This document shows positions 49,985-62,628 of a stretch of 64,000 nucleotides of DNA, one piece after another. Source of the stretch: Chloroflexota bacterium (lineage in GTDB: Bacteria > Chloroflexota > Limnocylindria > Limnocylindrales > CSP1-4); NCBI GenBank assembly GCA_030447745.1, contig JAUJOH010000001.1, positions 212,772 through 276,771 on the forward strand, read 5' to 3'. Both the position numbers and the translations under genes were made by a program. Under the pieces are notes generated by a model. The model saw only the letters and a list, made by a program, of their open reading frames with translations. It was not told the DNA's origin and did not search any database. How positions within the stretch are numbered: position 1 is the first letter of the stretch; every line of letters begins with the position of its first letter.

Positions 49985-51649
49985 GTGCCGTTGCCGAGAC
50001 TGCGCAGCGTGGCAGGCCATCCCTCCGTCGACGACCGGCTCTCCCGGCTCGCGCCGGACCAGCGAGCCGCAGCCACCGCGCCTCCCGGACCGGTGCTGTG
50101 CGTCGCCCCCGCGGGCAGCGGCAAGACGACGACGCTCGTCGCGCGCGTCGCCTGGCTCGTCGACGGCGGTGTCGACCCGGCCACCATCGCGGCGATCACC
50201 TTCAACAGGCGCGCCGCGGAGGAGCTCGAAGAGCGGCTGGCAGCGGCATTCACGCCACTCGGGATCGAGGCGGACGCCGTCCGGGTCCGGACGTTTCACG
50301 CGCTGGGGCTGGAGATTCTGCGGTCCGACGGGATGGACGTCCAACTCGCCGATCGCACCGACCTGCTGCGCGACCTGGCACCCGGCATGACCGCGACCAC
50401 CGTTGCCCGCCTGGACACCGCATTTTCGCGGCTGAAGCTCGACCTGCGCGCGGACGTGGACGCGGTGGCGGCAGACGCGGCCGCCGGCCCGGTCGCCCGT
50501 GCATGGGTCGCGTACGAGCGTGCGCTCCGCGAGCGGCGGCAGGTCGACTTCGACGACCTCGTCCGCCGCGCGCTCGATCGGCTCCGAGGCTCCCCCGCCC
50601 TGCTCGAGCGGTGGCGCGGCGCCTGCGCCCAGCTGCTCGTCGACGAGGCCCAGGACCTCGATCGCTCGCAGCTCGACCTGGCGCTCCTGCTCGCCGCCCC
50701 GCGGAACCGCATCTTCCTGGTGGGCGACGACGACCAGTCGATCTACGGCTGGCGACTGGCCGATGTCCGGCGGGTGCTCGGGCTGGCCGCTGCGCTGCCG
50801 GGACTCCGGCGGGTCGACCTCGCCACCAACTACCGCTGTCCCGCGTCGGTCGTGGAACGCGCGATGCGCCTGATCGAGCGCAACAGCGAGCGGTTCGCGA
50901 AGCACATCGTCGCCGGCCCGGCGGCCCGCGGCCGGCTCGTGCTCGCCCCGGACGCCGGCGACGACGCGATCCGGGTCCGGCGCGTCATGGAGAGCTGGCC
51001 CGGCGACGGGGGCACCCGAGCCGTCCTCGCCCGGACGAACGCGGAGCTCCGACCGGCCGTCGTCGCATCGCTCGAGCTCCGGATCCCGTTCCGTGCTCCG
51101 GGCGTGGCCCTCCTGGTCGAGACTCCGCGGCTGGATTCCCTGCTGGACGCCGCGTCCGCCACGGATCCGCGGCTGCCGCTGCTCGCCCGTCTGAACCGCG
51201 TGCGGAACGCCGACGTGGACGAGGACGGGGCGGACCACGAGACCCCGTCATGGATGGAGCTCGTCTCGGCGCTGCTGGCCTGGGCGGCCGCGCACGACAC
51301 GCTCGAAGGGCTCGCCGAGGCGATCCGCGAGAGACGCCGGGCGCTCACGGAGCTCCGCCGCGACGACGCCGCGCTGACGCTCGCCACCGCGCACGGCACG
51401 AAGGGACTCGAGTGGGACCATGTTGCCGTGATCGGCCTCGAGGTCGGCCGCTTCCCGAGCCGGCGGTCCGTGGAGTCGGCGGACGACCCGGCCCGCGCGC
51501 TCGAGGAAGAACGCCGCCTCGCCTACGTCGCGTGGACCCGCGCCCGCCGGTCGCTGACGCTGCTCTACGACCCGGCCACACCGTCCAGGTTCCTGCTCGA
51601 GGCCTTCACGGAGGATGAGCTTGGAATCGAGGACGCGGCCGCGATCTAG
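49985..51649 (+). CDS. UvrD/Rep-family superfamily 1 DNA helicase
   Basis: About 554 residues from GTG 49985; the frame is open back to 49859 but would leave almost no room for the divergent promoters. Motifs: Q-motif RLAPDQRAAATAPPGPVLCV, Walker A APAGSGKTTTLVARVAWLVD, Ia/Ib AITFNRRAAEELEERLAAAF and FHALGLEILRSDGM, Walker B LLVDEAQDLDRSQLDLALLL, motif III VGDDDQSIYGWRLADVRRVL, IV LATNYRCPASVVERAMRLIE, V HGTKGLEWDHVAVIGL, VI EEERRLAYVAWTRARRSLTL. It is shorter than UvrD (about 720), with reduced inserted domains. 3'-5' unwinding, probably in repair; on its own in the plus direction among repair genes. Confidence 0.9.
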   Translation: MPLPRLRSVAGHPSVDDRLSRLAPDQRAAATAPPGPVLCVAPAGSGKTTTLVARVAWLVDGGVDPATIAAITFNRRAAEELEERLAAAFTPLGIEADAVRVRTFHALGLEILRSDGMDVQLADRTDLLRDLAPGMTATTVARLDTAFSRLKLDLRADVDAVAADAAAGPVARAWVAYERALRERRQVDFDDLVRRALDRLRGSPALLERWRGACAQLLVDEAQDLDRSQLDLALLLAAPRNRIFLVGDDDQSIYGWRLADVRRVLGLAAALPGLRRVDLATNYRCPASVVERAMRLIERNSERFAKHIVAGPAARGRLVLAPDAGDDAIRVRRVMESWPGDGGTRAVLARTNAELRPAVVASLELRIPFRAPGVALLVETPRLDSLLDAASATDPRLPLLARLNRVRNADVDEDGADHETPSWMELVSALLAWAAAHDTLEGLAEAIRERRRALTELRRDDAALTLATAHGTKGLEWDHVAVIGLEVGRFPSRRSVESADDPARALEEERRLAYVAWTRARRSLTLLYDPATPSRFLLEAFTEDELGIEDAAAI

Positions 51650-51700
51650 ATCGCCGCCGCGTCTCCCGCCTTCGCGGTCACGCCGCGGTGAGCGCTCCGA

Positions 51701-51907
51701 TCAGGCTGATGGGACCTCCGTCGCGCTTCCCGAAGACCCCTGCCCCTCGGTCTCGTCGGAGACGAGCTCGAACTCGGTCCAGGCGCACGAGCCGCACGTC
51801 CATGCCCGCTCGTACTCCGGGTGGCCCGCCGCCTCGGCCATCGACTTCCACGAGACCTTGCGGTCGACGGTTCCGCACTGCGTGCACTTCCTGACCAGAC
51901 CGGCCAT
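51701..51907 (-). CDS. Small zinc-ribbon protein
   Basis: 68 residues from MAGLVRKCTQCGTVDRKVSW with AGGAGG ideally placed before the ATG. Two C-x2-C pairs (KCTQCG at 8-11 and TCGSC near 40) in a compact ribbon, with KSMAEAAGHPEYERAWTCGS between, and an acidic/Ser-rich tail. No known function; many such proteins are structural or RNA/DNA-binding accessory factors. It lies between the helicase (plus) and a GNAT gene (plus). Confidence 0.7.
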   Translation of the reverse strand: MAGLVRKCTQCGTVDRKVSWKSMAEAAGHPEYERAWTCGSCAWTEFELVSDETEGQGSSGSATEVPSA

Positions 51908-52072
51908 GGAACACCTCCTGCTCGTCCGCTGTGGCGGACGCCACCTCATGGTCGCGCGAGCGCCGTGAAATCGGCGTCAAGCGGGTCCGATGGCCGATTC
52001 AGGTCGGTGACACGCACATGGGTGCGCGTGCCGGGTGGCGGCCCGTCGCCGGGGTCGTCCGCGGAGGCGCCA

Positions 52073-52699
52073 ATGGTCACTTACAGTGAGCCGATGAGCC
52101 GCCGGCCGGAGCCGATGATCCGGGGTCGCCTGACGTTCCTGCGCGCGGCCGAGCGCGCCGACATCCCGACCCTCGTCCGCTGGTTCAACGACTTCGGAAC
52201 GACGCGGTTCCTTGGCGCCCGTGCGCCGATGGGCCTCGCGCTCGAGGAGCGCTGGTTCGAGGAGATGCTCGAGCGGCAGGGCAAGTCCGCCTGGTTCTTC
52301 CTCATCTGCCGGACGCTCGACGGCCGACCCATCGGCACGATCGGACTGTTCGAGGTGGACCTGACCAACGGCAGTGCGGGCATCGGCATCTCGATCGGCG
52401 AACCGGAGGAGCTGGGCAAGGGGCTTGGCACCGACGCGCTCGAGGCGCTGTTGGACTTCGGGTTCGGCCGCCTCCGGCTCGAGCGGATGTGGCTGGACGT
52501 GTACGACTTCAACGCCCGTGCCCTGGCGTCGTACCGCAAGGCGGGCCTCCGCGACGAGGGCGTGGCCCGGCACGGCGCCTATCGAGACGGCCGGTTCGTC
52601 GACGTGCTCGGCATGTCGATCCTGCGCGACGAGTGGGTCGCGCGCCGCGCAGCGGACGGGTTTCCCGGCCCCTGGCCGCCCGAGCCGCCCGCCGGTTAG
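52073..52699 (+). CDS. GNAT-family N-acetyltransferase (RimJ/RimL-like)
   Basis: 208 residues from ATG 52073 (GGAGG six bases upstream); an in-frame ATG at 52094 gives a form seven shorter. GNAT motifs: GRLTFLRAAERADIPTLVRW, RPIGTIGLFEVDLTNGSAG, GIGISIGEPEELGKGLGTDA with the AcCoA pyrophosphate-binding G-K-G-x-G-T, LEALLDFGFGRLRLERMWLD and DVYDFNARALASYRKAGLRD, YRDGRFVDVLGMSILRDEW. This is the RimJ/L group, which acetylates ribosomal or other N-termini or small molecules; the target is unknown. Confidence 0.88.
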   Translation: MVTYSEPMSRRPEPMIRGRLTFLRAAERADIPTLVRWFNDFGTTRFLGARAPMGLALEERWFEEMLERQGKSAWFFLICRTLDGRPIGTIGLFEVDLTNGSAGIGISIGEPEELGKGLGTDALEALLDFGFGRLRLERMWLDVYDFNARALASYRKAGLRDEGVARHGAYRDGRFVDVLGMSILRDEWVARRAADGFPGPWPPEPPAG

Positions 52700-53040
52700 A
52701 GCTGCCCCGTCGCCTCGCGGCGGTTGAGCTCGCGAACGAGCCGGTCGATCGCGTCGAGGAACGGCTCGGTGAGCTCCGGCGGCAGCACGTCTCGAACCGA
52801 GTCCTTGGGCCCGTACGCCGCGCGCGACCGCAGGGCGGTCGAGCGGAGGGCATCGATCTCCTCGTCGCGCAGCCGGTCCGGAAGCGGTGCCAGGTACGCC
52901 TCCCATCGTGCGAGGCCGCGGTCGCGCGCCGCTGCGAGCAGCCGGTCCGCGTGGCGTGCGGCAGCCAGGGCCGCGTCGTCGATTGCCGGCCGCTCGTGTC
53001 GGGCGGGACCCCGTCGGACGCGGCCGGCCGCCTCAGGCAT
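52696..53040 (-). CDS. Small helical hypothetical protein
   Basis: 114 residues, mostly helical and charged: RPAIDDAALAAARHADRLLA, RGLARWEAYLAPLPDRLRDE, IDALRSTALRSRAAYGPKDS and FLDAIDRLVRELNRREATG. No domain is recognised and no membrane or signal sequence is present. It overlaps the stop of the GNAT gene on the other strand by 4 bases and the next minus-strand gene by 8 bases, suggesting co-expression with that DUF6941-like gene. Confidence 0.6.
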   Translation of the reverse strand: MPEAAGRVRRGPARHERPAIDDAALAAARHADRLLAAARDRGLARWEAYLAPLPDRLRDEEIDALRSTALRSRAAYGPKDSVRDVLPPELTEPFLDAIDRLVRELNRREATGQL

Positions 53041-53479
53041 CGAACCGCCGGTCCGACGGCGGCGACGGGGTCTCCGGCTCGGCGAGCGAGGTCACGAGCA
53101 GCGGCAGCCGCTTCCGCTCCGATCCGTTCACCAGGAGCCGGAACGAGTAGTCGCCGGGGGCCGGGAACGCGAGGTTCCAGAGATCGATCGAGAACGTCAG
53201 CGTCGTGTCGCGGGCGTCCGCCTGGCCTCGGGCGACGAGATTGCCCGTCGCACCGGCCACTTCACGGCCGTCCGGATCGAGCAGCACGAACCGGATCTCG
53301 TGCGGTCGCTCCGTTTCGGGCGCCGTGACCCGCAGGCCGACAACGAGCGCGACGTGCGGGTGGCGGAGCGGAAACGTCCGACCGCCGATCTGGTTGACGC
53401 CGCCGCCGATGACGTGGAACTTCTGTCCCGGAGCCGTCTGCGCGGCGTCGGCGAGGAACGCGTAGTCGATCTCCGGCAT
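53033..53479 (-). CDS. DUF6941-like conserved protein
   Basis: 148 residues starting [20 protein letters not shown], followed by [52 protein letters not shown] and [20 protein letters not shown]. These match, from memory, a small beta-rich family (DUF6941) found across actinobacteria and Chloroflexota; its role is unknown. No signal peptide. Coupled to the small helical gene downstream by an 8-base overlap. Confidence 0.7.
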   Translation of the reverse strand: MPEIDYAFLADAAQTAPGQKFHVIGGGVNQIGGRTFPLRHPHVALVVGLRVTAPETERPHEIRFVLLDPDGREVAGATGNLVARGQADARDTTLTFSIDLWNLAFPAPGDYSFRLLVNGSERKRLPLLVTSLAEPETPSPPSDRRFDA

Positions 53480-53796
53480 GGTCGAGATCGTACCGCCGTC
53501 GCCACGGATTCCGGGCGCCCGAGGCTCCCTCGCCGCCGCTCAATCCCAATGAGGGGATTCCCCACAGACGAGCGTGACCTTCGGCACGTGGCGACGGATC
53601 CGGGCGCCGACCACGCACAGATATCTCGAAGCCCCTCAATGTCACTGAGCGGGGGCATGAGCCCGTGAGCAGGGGCACGAGCCCGTGAGCGGTGCGCGCA
53701 GGCACTCGAACCGCGGCCACCTGCTCCCCCACGCTGACGGGCGTCCAGCTGGCCGTCGCGCGAACCTCCGAGTCGGGGCGCTCGCCAGAATGCCCG
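53480..53796. other. 317-base gap with direct repeats
   Basis: Holds two and a part copies of a 20-base unit (TGAGCNGGGGCANGAGCCCG) at 53646-53691, each with a GGGC...GCCC foldback, and a hairpin AATCCC-AATGAG-GGGATT at 53546-53563. The uvrA frame runs open across this gap into the next gene, but its composition there is not coding; the repeats more likely mark the transcript end or a regulatory region. Confidence 0.55.
53646..53691. repeat. 20-base direct repeats with foldback
   Basis: Units at 53646-53665 and 53666-53685 differ at two positions (G/A and T/C) and a partial third follows. Each contains a short inverted repeat around GGGC and GCCC. On the minus strand they come about 110 bases after the uvrA stop. 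Function unknown; a terminator or protein-binding array are both possible. Confidence 0.6.
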
Positions 53797-56846
<3,050 letters not shown>

Positions 56847-56919
56847 GAGGCCTCAAGTGTATGCGACGGCGAAGAAAACGAACAGGCGTTCCAACGCGTC
56901 CCATGCTCGGTGCAAGGCG

Positions 56920-58041
56920 TCAGGCGCGACGCGGGCGGACCATCGCGCTCGTGTCGCGCTCGAAGCCGAAGCGGGCGTAGTAGCCGTCCAGCCCGGGCGC
57001 GGCATTCAGCATGAAGCGCACGCCGGGTCGGTCGCCCATCAGCGTCTCGATCAACCGCGTCGCAAGCCCGAGGCCCTGCCAGCGGGGGTCGACGACGACC
57101 ATCGAGATCAGGGCGTTGAACTCGCCGTCACCCAGCTCTCGGGCGACCGCGACGAGCTCGTCCCCGTCCCACAGCCCCACGACCGCCCGGGAGCCGTCGA
57201 TCGCGCGCGCGAGCCGCTCCGCGTCCCGCGTCCGGCGGTCCCAGCCGACCGATCGCAGGAGCCGGACCAGCGGCGCCACATCGGTCAGGCGCCCGGTGCC
57301 CAGTCGCAGCCGCTCGGCCCGCCTGTCGGCCAGAGCCAGGCGCCGCTCCAGCTCCCGGAGGTGGTCGACCGAGTGATAGACGTATCGCCGGATGACCTTG
57401 GCCAGAGTCCAGGTCTCGCCCCTGCCGTCGGTCCGCTCCGGGGCGATGGTGCCTGCCCCGGAGGCGGCATGAAGCCGGCGCAGGTTGTCGATCGCCCAGG
57501 CCCGCGAACTGGCGAGGAGGGCGGGGGCGTCAGGCTCATCCGTTCGGCCGGGGAAGCGGGCACCGGGATCCAGCCGGCTGCCGAGCCAGACCTCGGCCGT
57601 CGCCAGGTGGCGGAGGACCTCGTCCGCCGAGCGTTCGGTGCCGGCGCGCTCGATCATGCCGAGACGATCGACGATCGCGAGGAGGTCGATGCGAGCGTAT
57701 TCGAGCCGCCGGAGCGCGGGCTCGAGATCGTCGATCGTGACGGGCCGTCGGTCGTGGGAGAACGTGGCGTTGCGCTCGTAGCCCTCCTCGAGCACGGATG
57801 CCGCGACCTCCTCGACGACCTCGGTCGGACCGACCGCGCCGAGCGGCCACGTGTCGCCATGACGCTCCAGCCAGTCCCGCCACCAGCCGGCGACCGACGC
57901 GGACTGCGACACCGCCGCGTCGCGGTTGCGGGCCCAGCCGAACGCGCCCGGCACGTCCAGCAGCCAGGCGCCGACGTTGCCGTCGTCGTAGCCGATCTCG
58001 ACGCCGAGCCGCAGCGGCGGCGCCGCCTCGCCGCCGTGCAC
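56920..58041 (-). CDS. HicB-like/DinB-like/GNAT three-part fusion protein
   Basis: 373 residues from GTG 58041, just after the pyk stop. N-terminus: [20 protein letters not shown], resembling HicB-type antitoxin folds. Middle: [39 protein letters not shown] and [20 protein letters not shown], the four-helix DinB metalloenzyme-like bundle with His-x3-H-type ligands. C-terminal GNAT acetyltransferase: [60 protein letters not shown] with the AcCoA-binding loop, and [16 protein letters not shown]. Possibly detoxification linked to acetylation. Follows pyk on the same strand. Confidence 0.75.
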   Translation of the reverse strand: MHGGEAAPPLRLGVEIGYDDGNVGAWLLDVPGAFGWARNRDAAVSQSASVAGWWRDWLERHGDTWPLGAVGPTEVVEEVAASVLEEGYERNATFSHDRRPVTIDDLEPALRRLEYARIDLLAIVDRLGMIERAGTERSADEVLRHLATAEVWLGSRLDPGARFPGRTDEPDAPALLASSRAWAIDNLRRLHAASGAGTIAPERTDGRGETWTLAKVIRRYVYHSVDHLRELERRLALADRRAERLRLGTGRLTDVAPLVRLLRSVGWDRRTRDAERLARAIDGSRAVVGLWDGDELVAVARELGDGEFNALISMVVVDPRWQGLGLATRLIETLMGDRPGVRFMLNAAPGLDGYYARFGFERDTSAMVRPRRA

Positions 58042-58042
58042 C

Positions 58043-59479
58043 TCAGGCCCGCCCCTCGGGCACGCGGTGCACCTCCAGCAGGTTCGGGCCGCTGCCCGGC
58101 GCGGCGGTCGACGCGACGAGGACGATCGCCGCGCCGGGCGTAGCCAGGCGGGCCTCCCCCAGCAGCCACGCCATCAGCCCGAGCCGGCTGGCCACGTCCT
58201 CCGGCGGGACGCAGGTTCGGGCGACGACGCCGTGCACGATCTGGAGCTGGCGGACGACCGCGGCTTGCGGCGAGAAGGCGAAGACCGGCACGCCGGGGCG
58301 CAGCGCCGCCAGCAGCCGAGCCGTCCGCCCGGTGCGCGTGTAGCACGCGATCCCCTCCACCGCCGGGTCGGCCGCGGCGAGCGCCACGGCCGCGTACGCC
58401 AGCGCACCGACGTCGGTCTCGACGGGCGGCGGCGCGCCGCGCGGCAGCAGCCCCTCCCCGCGTTCCTCGCACAGCCGCACGATCCGTACCGCCGCCTCGG
58501 CGGCGGGCACGGGGAACGCCCCGATCGCCGTCTCGCCGCTCAACATGATCGCGTCCGCGCCGTCGAAGACGGCGTTCGCGACATCGCTCGCCTCGGCTCG
58601 CGTGGGCCGAGGTGAAGAGATCATCGATTCGAGCATCTGCGTCGCGACGACCGAGGGGACTCCTCGGTCCAGCGCCCGTCGGACGAGCTGCTTCTGGACG
58701 AGTGGCACCTCCTCGTACGGCAGCTCGACGCCGAGATCGCCGCGGGCGATCATCACGGCGTCCGCGACGTCGAGGATCGCGTCGAACGCGTCCACCGCCG
58801 GGCGGGTCTCGATCTTGGCGACGATCGGCGGACCACCCGGCCCGAGCCGCTGGCGGAGCTCCGCGACGTCGCCCGGGCGGCGAACGAACGACTGGGCGGC
58901 GAAGTCGGCGCCCATGGCGAGTGCCCGTGGCACGTCCGCGCGGTCCTTCGCCGTCAGCGCGGGCGAGGAGAGCCGGTCGGCGGGGATCGCGACGCCGGCC
59001 CGATTCCGGATCAGCCCGCCGCGGACGATCTCGGTCGTGACGTCGCGGTCGACGTCGACCACGCGGAGCTCCACCGCACCGTCCGCGAGGAGGATCCGGT
59101 CGCCTCGACGGACGTCGGCCGCGAGGCGCCGGTACGACACGTGGGCGCCGGTCGCGTCACCCGGCGCTCGCGCCGAGGAGATCCGGAGCGTGAACGGCCG
59201 CCCCGGTTCGAGAAGGGTCGCGCCGCCGGTGAGGTCGCCGAGCCGGATCTTGGGCCCCGCGAGATCGGCGAGGACCGCGACCGGCCGACCGGCCTCGGCC
59301 GCCGCCGCACGCACGGCCGCTGCTGCCTCCGCTCGGGTGGCCGGCGTGCCATGCGAGAAGTTGACGCGGGCGACATCGAGGCCGGCGCCGACGAGCTCAC
59401 GGGTCCGGCCGGCGCTGGCCGGCCCGATCGTGCACACGAGCTTGGTCCGGCGTGGACCGGTCGAGGTCGATGCACCCAC
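58043..59479 (-). CDS. pyk: Pyruvate kinase
   Basis: 478 residues from GTG 59479. [57 protein letters not shown], catalytic Lys region [80 protein letters not shown] and the C-terminal [20 protein letters not shown]. It converts PEP plus ADP to pyruvate plus ATP. Lacks an extra C-terminal phosphotransferase domain. Downstream of uvrB and overlapping nothing; followed within two bases by the fusion gene. Confidence 0.95.
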   Translation of the reverse strand: MGASTSTGPRRTKLVCTIGPASAGRTRELVGAGLDVARVNFSHGTPATRAEAAAAVRAAAAEAGRPVAVLADLAGPKIRLGDLTGGATLLEPGRPFTLRISSARAPGDATGAHVSYRRLAADVRRGDRILLADGAVELRVVDVDRDVTTEIVRGGLIRNRAGVAIPADRLSSPALTAKDRADVPRALAMGADFAAQSFVRRPGDVAELRQRLGPGGPPIVAKIETRPAVDAFDAILDVADAVMIARGDLGVELPYEEVPLVQKQLVRRALDRGVPSVVATQMLESMISSPRPTRAEASDVANAVFDGADAIMLSGETAIGAFPVPAAEAAVRIVRLCEERGEGLLPRGAPPPVETDVGALAYAAVALAAADPAVEGIACYTRTGRTARLLAALRPGVPVFAFSPQAAVVRQLQIVHGVVARTCVPPEDVASRLGLMAWLLGEARLATPGAAIVLVASTAAPGSGPNLLEVHRVPEGRA

Positions 59480-59488
59480 CGCCCCACT

Positions 59489-61895
59489 CTACGCGTGCAC
59501 GACGCGGGTGACCGGGTCGCCCGCGGTGTCAGCCCCGGCGGCGTCGAGCGCGCGCGGGAGCGCTGCGGCCGCGTGCCCGTGCGCTTGATCACGTTCGGCG
59601 TCACGGTGACGTCCCAGGTGGGCTTGTCGAGCCAGCGGGCCGTGCGCTTGCCAGCCGCCGTCGTCGTCGTGCTCGTCGCGGATGCCGGGCAGCCAGTCCG
59701 CGGCCGTGCCGGAGTCCCGTCCGGGTCGCCGTCCATGTTCGCCGCGGGCATGTCGTCTGCCGGCAGGACCGTCACGCTCGTCACCTCGAACGCCGGTGCC
59801 GACGCCTGCTCCTCCGCCCGCGCTCGATCCCGCTTCCGATCCGCCGCGCCCACCAGCCCGTCGCCCCGTCCAGCTCGCTCGGCCGCCTTGGCCACGGCGA
59901 CGGACGCGTCCTGCTCGAGCACCCGGAGCCGGATCTGCTGGACCTCGTCGCGCAACGCCGCGGCGCGCTCGAACTCCAGTTCGCGGGCGGCCGCCTTCAT
60001 CTCGGCTTCCATCTGCTTGATGAGCTGCTCGACGCGCGACACATCCAGCTCGGAGAGGTCCCGCTCGCCGGCGTAGACGGCAGTCGACTCGGCGACGACC
60101 CGCAGCCGCTCGTTGAGATCGTGGATCTCCTTGATGATCGTCGTCGCCTGGATGCCGTGCTCGCGGTTGTATGCCTCCTGGATCCGCCGGCCGCCGGTTC
60201 GTCTCGTCGATCGCGGCGCGCATTGACTCGGTCACCGTGTCGGCGTACATGACGACCTCGCCGCCGACGTTCCGCGCCGCCCGCCCGATCATCTGGATCA
60301 GCGACCAGGCCGACTGCAGGAACCCCTCCTTGTCCGCATCGAGGATGGCGACCAGGGTCACTTCCGGCAGGTCGATCCCCTCGCGGAGCAGGTTGATCCC
60401 GACGAGCACGTCGTAGATGCCCAGCCTGCAGGTCGCGCAGGATCGCCACCCGCTCCAGCGTGTCGACCTCGCTGTGGAGGTACTGGACCTTGACCCCGAG
60501 CTCCTTGAGGTAGTCGGTCAGGTCTTCGGCCATCTTCTTGGTGAGCGTCGTGACGAGGGCGCGCTCGCCGCGCTCGACCCGCCCGCGGACCTGCTCGAGG
60601 AGGTCGTCGATCTGCCCCTCCGTCGGTCGCACCTCGACGAGGGGGTCGACCACACCGGTCGGACGGATCAGCTGCTGGACGATCCGCTCGCTCCGCTCGA
60701 GCTCGTACGGTCCCGGCGTGGCGCTCATGTAGACGACCTGGTTCAGGTGGCCCTCGAACTCCTCGAACGTCAGCGGCCGGTTGTCCAGTGCGGACGGCAG
60801 CCGGAAGCCGAAGTCGACCAGGATCTCCTTGCGCGTGCGGTCGTTCTTGTACATGCCGACGACCTGCGGGATCGTCATGTGCGACTCGTCGACGACGAGC
60901 AGCCAGTCCGGCGGGAAGTAGTCGAGCAGCGTCCACGGCCGGCTGCCGGGCTCGCGGCGCGACAGGTGGCGCGAATAGTTCTCGATCCCGGAGCAGAAGC
61001 CGAGCTCGCGCATCATCTCGAGGTCGAACGTCGTCCGCTGGCGGAGCCGCGCCGCCTCGAGCGCGCGGCCCTCGGCCTCCATCTGGCCGACCCGCTCCTC
61101 CATCTCGGCCTCGATGTCGACGATTGCCGCCTTGAGCTTGTCGGCCGGCGTCACGTAGTGGCTGGCCGGGTAGATGTTGACCTCTCGGCGCTCGGCCAGG
61201 AGCTCGCCGGTGAGCGGGTCGAGCTCCGTGATCCGCTCGACCTCGTCGCCGAAGAACTCGACGCGGACGAGCGTCTCCTCCGACGCCGGCTGGAACTCCA
61301 GCGTGTCGCCGCGGACCCGGAAGTGGGCGCGAGTCAGGGCCGCGTCGTTGCGCTGGTACTGCAGATCGACGAGGTGCCGGAGGACCGCGTCGCGCCGGTA
61401 CTGGCCGCCCTGCCGGAGCCGCAGCACCGTTGCGCCGTAGTCGACCGGTGCGCCGAGACCGTAGATGCACGACACACTGGCGACGATGATCGCGTCCCGC
61501 CGTTCGAACAGGGCATGGGTCGCCGCGTGACGGAGGCGGTCGATCTCGTCGTTTCTGCTGGAGTCCTTCTCGATGTACGTGTCGCTGCGCGGCAGGTACG
61601 CCTCCGGCTGGTAGTAGTCGAAGTAGCTGACGAAGTACTCGACGGCGTTGTCCGGAAAGAACTCGCGAAACTCCGCGTAGAGCTGGGCCGCGAGCGTCTT
61701 GTTGTGGGCCAGCACCAGCGTCGGCTTGCGATGACGCTCGATCACGCGCGCGATCGTGTGCGTCTTGCCCGTCCCCGTGGCGCCGAGCAGCGTCTGGTGA
61801 CGGAGGCCCCGGCCGAGCCCGTCGGCGAGCTTCTCGATCGCAGCCGGCTGGTCGCCGGTCGGCTCGAACGGGGCGACGAGCTTGAAGTCGGGCAC
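59489..61895 (-). CDS. uvrB: Excinuclease ABC subunit B, at least four frame changes
   Basis: Intact from 61895 as far as [18 protein letters not shown]-terminal [20 protein letters not shown] (Walker A), [59 protein letters not shown] (helicase), [20 protein letters not shown]. At about 60420 the sense jumps to [40 protein letters not shown] and [20 protein letters not shown]; at about 60190 to [20 protein letters not shown] and the UVR motif [20 protein letters not shown]; two more changes in a basic tail ([34 protein letters not shown]). All domains are present in order, so this essential gene is almost certainly intact in the organism. Confidence 0.9.
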
Positions 61896-61986
61896 GTGGA
61901 GAGTCTAGCAGCGGCGCCGGTGGACGGCTCGAACACCTGTTCGGTTTGGGACGCGCCGTCCGATCGTCAGCCGGCCGGGGTTGAGG

Positions 61987-62628
61987 TCAAGTCACCGGCG
62001 CGAGCGCCTCGTCGAGCGCCGCGTCGACGCGGGCCCGGACCTCGTCCGGAGGTCCGGACGTGTCGAGCACCCGTGCTGCCGCCGGTCGCAGCCGCTCCGC
62101 GAGACCCGCCTGGGCCGCGATCCGGCGTTCCGCGTCGGCGGGATCCGCGCCCCGGCCCAGCAGCCGACGCCGCTGCTCGTCCGGATCGCAGCGCACGAGC
62201 CACACCTCGTCGCAGACGGCCGCGAGCCCGGCCTCGACGAGCCGGATCGCCTCGATCGCGACGACGGGCGCGCCCGCTCGCTCGGCGGCCTCCAGTCGCG
62301 CCAGCAGCACCGGCCGGACGGCCGGATGCACGAGCATCTCGAGCTCTCGGAGGCGCTCGCCGTCGGCGAAGACGATGGCGCCGAGCGCCCGGCGGTCGAG
62401 TGTGCCGTCCGCCCGACCAACCTCGGGACCGAAGTGGGCGACCACGGCGTCGTGCGTCGGCGTGCCGGGCGCGGTGACCTCTCGCGCGATCTCGTCTGCG
62501 TCCACCAGCACGGCGCCACGCTCGACCAGCCACCGACCGACGGTCGACTTGCCGCAACCGATCGGGCCGGTGAGCCCGATGCGCCGAGTTCGCCGCGCCG
62601 CTCCGGGCCGGCCCTCGGCGCGCGTCAC
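61987..62628 (-). CDS. coaE: Dephospho-CoA kinase
   Basis: 213 residues from GTG 62628, overlapping the ABC-F stop (GTGA). P-loop RRIGLTGPIGCGKSTVGRWL, then GAVLVDADEIAREVTAPGTP (Asp for dephospho-CoA), VAHFGPEVGRADGTLDRRAL, IVFADGERLRELEMLVHPAV, VVAIEAIRLVEAGLAAVCDE and VWLVRCDPDEQRRRLLGRG. Transfers phosphate to the ribose of dephospho-CoA in the last step of CoA synthesis. Usual length, no anomaly. Confidence 0.95.
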   Translation of the reverse strand: MTRAEGRPGAARRTRRIGLTGPIGCGKSTVGRWLVERGAVLVDADEIAREVTAPGTPTHDAVVAHFGPEVGRADGTLDRRALGAIVFADGERLRELEMLVHPAVRPVLLARLEAAERAGAPVVAIEAIRLVEAGLAAVCDEVWLVRCDPDEQRRRLLGRGADPADAERRIAAQAGLAERLRPAAARVLDTSGPPDEVRARVDAALDEALAPVT

